Assembly (NCBI GenBank): GCA_021772355.1
Contig: JAJFMB010000075.1
Coordinates: 1-7,199 of the forward strand
Direction: 5' to 3'
DNA: 7,199 bases
Source of the DNA: Chlamydiota bacterium
Lineage (GTDB): Bacteria; Chlamydiota; Chlamydiia; Chlamydiales; JAJFMB01
Position 1 is the stretch's first letter. Each line of letters starts with the position of its first letter. Positions 5,914 to 7,199 of the stretch are shown here, piece by piece. The position numbers and the translations under genes were made by a program. Under the pieces are notes generated by a model, which saw nothing but the letters and a program-made list of their open reading frames with translations, did not search any database and was not told the origin of the DNA.

Positions 5914-7050
5914 ATGAGTAAAATTCCCTTTAGAGATTACCATCTTTTAAAACTCCTGGACGCGTATAGCGAAAAAACCTTACCGCTAGACCTCGTGGTC
6001 AACCATTATTTTCGCGCGCACAAATCACTGGGATCAAAAGATCGGGCAGAAATTGCTCAAACCCTCTTCACTTTATTCCGATGGATGGGTTTGATAGATC
6101 ATTATTGTGAAAAACCTGTTTCTTGGAAAAAACGACTCTCATCCCTAAAAAATCTAAATTCTTACATCCAAGATACCTCACTACCTCCGCACATTCGCGT
6201 CAGCTTTCCTTACTCTTTGTACGAGAGACTTGTAAATCATTACGGCGAGACTGATTCTCAAAAAATTTGCCTAAACTGCAATGAAGGCGCCCCACTTACT
6301 ATAAGAGTCAACACACACAAAATATCGAGGGAAGCACTACTGACCCTCTTAAAAGAAAATTTTTCCGTATTTCCCTGTGATCACTCTTCAGTCGGTATCA
6401 CTTTTGAACAAAGAACTCACTTGTTTAAGCTTCAAGAATTTAAGGATGGATATTTTGAAATTCAAGATGAAGCAAGTCAGATCATTGGCAAGCTCGTTGA
6501 TGCCAGGCCGGGTCAGCACATTCTCGATTATTGCTCAGGTTCCGGAGGAAAAACACTTGTATTTGCACCTGACATGAATAATTCCGGTCAGATTTATTTG
6601 CATGATATCCGTCCTCACATCTTGCAAGAAGCTAAAAAAAGACTTAAGAGAGCCGGGATTCAAAATGCTCAGATCATGCTTCCAGAAGATCCTAAAAGAA
6701 AAAAACTTAAGAAAAAAATGGATTGGGTGCTCGTAGATGCGCCTTGCTCCGGAACAGGAACCTTGCGCCGCAATCCTGATATGAAATGGAAATACTCAGA
6801 CGAAATGCTCCACCGCCTTATCGGTGAACAGCGTGCCATTTTCGAACAAGCCCTAAGCTACATGAGCCCTGATGGTCGTATCGTTTACGCCACATGCAGC
6901 TTGCTCGCAGAAGAAAACCAGCAACAAATAGAACATTTTTGCACAACATATCATCTCGAAGTTGAAGGAGAACCCTTTCAAAGTCTCCCCACACCCGGAG
7001 GAATGGATGGATTTTTTGGAGTTGTTCTGAAATTCAAAAAAAACGCCTGA
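5914..7050 (+). CDS. RsmB/NOP (Sun)-family rRNA cytosine-C5 methyltransferase
   Basis: The 378-residue product is a SAM-dependent RNA m5C methyltransferase. Residues 1 to about 110 are a helical region resembling a reduced NusB-like RNA-binding domain (PLDLVVNHYFR at 24-34, LGSKDRAEIAQTLF at 39-52). FEIQDEASQIIG (181-192) opens the catalytic domain. DYCSGSGGKT (205-214) is SAM motif I, and D231 is the likely ribose-binding acidic residue. DAPCSGTG (275-282) supplies C278 and ATCS (326-329) supplies C328, the PC and TC cysteines; C328 is the expected nucleophile. The ending GMDGFFGVVLKFK (363-375) is usual for the family. RsmB itself methylates C967 of 16S rRNA and is about 430 residues, so the exact substrate is not proven here and no symbol is given. 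The gene stands alone on the plus strand, has no SD, and has a consensus -10 box 9 nt before the ATG. Confidence 0.92.
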   Translation: MSKIPFRDYHLLKLLDAYSEKTLPLDLVVNHYFRAHKSLGSKDRAEIAQTLFTLFRWMGLIDHYCEKPVSWKKRLSSLKNLNSYIQDTSLPPHIRVSFPYSLYERLVNHYGETDSQKICLNCNEGAPLTIRVNTHKISREALLTLLKENFSVFPCDHSSVGITFEQRTHLFKLQEFKDGYFEIQDEASQIIGKLVDARPGQHILDYCSGSGGKTLVFAPDMNNSGQIYLHDIRPHILQEAKKRLKRAGIQNAQIMLPEDPKRKKLKKKMDWVLVDAPCSGTGTLRRNPDMKWKYSDEMLHRLIGEQRAIFEQALSYMSPDGRIVYATCSLLAEENQQQIEHFCTTYHLEVEGEPFQSLPTPGGMDGFFGVVLKFKKNA

Positions 7051-7070
7051 CTCGACCGCATCACTACTTT

Positions 7071-7094
7071 CCCAAAAAAGTCTCTTTTTTTAGG
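7071..7094 (+). terminator. Possible weak terminator after the methyltransferase gene
   Basis: AAAAAAG (7074-7080) can pair with CTTTTTT (7084-7090) around a 3-nt loop, with possible extra CC/GG pairing at the ends after a bulge. The stem is almost all A-U, so it is weak. The position 20-45 nt after the stop codon and the T-rich 3' arm are the only support. Confidence 0.3.
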
Positions 7095-7095
7095 T

Positions 7096-7148
7096 TTGCA
7101 ATAATCACCATGATGTTCTACCATTTTTAATTGGATCACATTAATAAT
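7096..7148 (+). promoter_or_regulatory. Candidate promoter region for the gene at 7158
   Basis: Two readings are possible. TTGCAA (7096-7101) and TACCAT (7119-7124) form a 17-nt-spaced pair, each matching 4 of 6 consensus bases or slightly better. Alternatively TAATAAT (7142-7148) is a -10-like box ending 9 nt before the ATG, the same spacing as at the methyltransferase gene. No SD precedes the ATG. Neither reading is strong. Confidence 0.3.
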
Positions 7149-7157
7149 GTTGTAATT

Positions 7158-7199
7158 ATGAAGAAATATTTATCTCCTCTCCTCACCTTTCTACTCCTT
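7158..7199 (+). CDS. Start of a putative exported protein, cut by window edge
   Basis: Only 14 codons are present: MKKYLSPLLTFLLL. Two lysines followed by a hydrophobic run look like the start of a Sec signal peptide or a first membrane helix. The body of the protein is outside the window, so no function can be given. The ATG has no SD but follows -10-like sequences. It lies 107 nt after the methyltransferase stop, so it probably has its own promoter. The call rests on the N-terminal pattern only and could be wrong. Confidence 0.5.
   Translation, partial: MKKYLSPLLTFLLL

Noticed and set aside
1..7199. Mobile elements, CRISPR arrays, tRNA or rRNA genes, toxin-antitoxin or defence genes
   Set aside because: I saw no terminal repeats, transposase, regularly spaced repeats, cloverleaf sequences or defence-type proteins; all long frames are explained by housekeeping or DoxX families.

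Overview
The window looks like ordinary chromosome from a member of the Chlamydiales, most likely an environmental (non-Chlamydiaceae) lineage. The main reason is the minus-strand order lnt-lpxC-fabZ-lpxA-fmt, which I recall as a characteristic chlamydial lipid A / envelope cluster. Intergenic DNA is AT-rich and several starts lack a clear Shine-Dalgarno (SD). The genus cannot be fixed from the sequence alone.

Layout. Positions 1-829 (minus) hold the N-terminal ~276 codons of methionyl-tRNA formyltransferase (fmt), whose 3' end runs off the left edge. Then, all on the minus strand, come lpxA (829-1662), fabZ (1706-2167) and lpxC (2164-3063). These are packed with 1-nt and 4-nt overlaps or a short gap. 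A good sigma70/sigma66-type promoter (TTGATG-18-TACAAT) lies just upstream of lpxC at 3089-3118. Apolipoprotein N-acyltransferase (lnt) occupies 3122-4801. A strong rho-independent hairpin (4848-4882) lies between lnt and two tandem DoxX-family membrane protein genes (4910-5341 and 5401-5811), also on the minus strand. A 102-nt AT-rich divergent region (5812-5913) leads into a plus-strand RsmB/NOP-family rRNA cytosine-C5 methyltransferase (5914-7050). The window ends with the first 14 codons of a plus-strand gene with a signal-peptide-like start (7158-7199).

How it works together. LpxA and LpxC catalyse the first two steps of lipid A synthesis. FabZ dehydrates 3-hydroxyacyl-ACPs for fatty acid elongation, so it draws on the same type of acyl-ACP pool. 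Lnt completes N-acylation of lipoproteins. Fmt formylates initiator tRNA and is probably co-expressed with this set. The DoxX pair forms a separate small transcription unit, closed by its own terminator. No gap without a gene exceeds about 110 nt.

No new multi-gene system is evident. The points most worth checking are the hairpin covering a possible upstream TTG start of lnt, the divergence of the two DoxX paralogues (one has a four-cysteine tail), extra cysteines near the Lnt active site, and the -10 box lying only 9 nt from the methyltransferase start codon.
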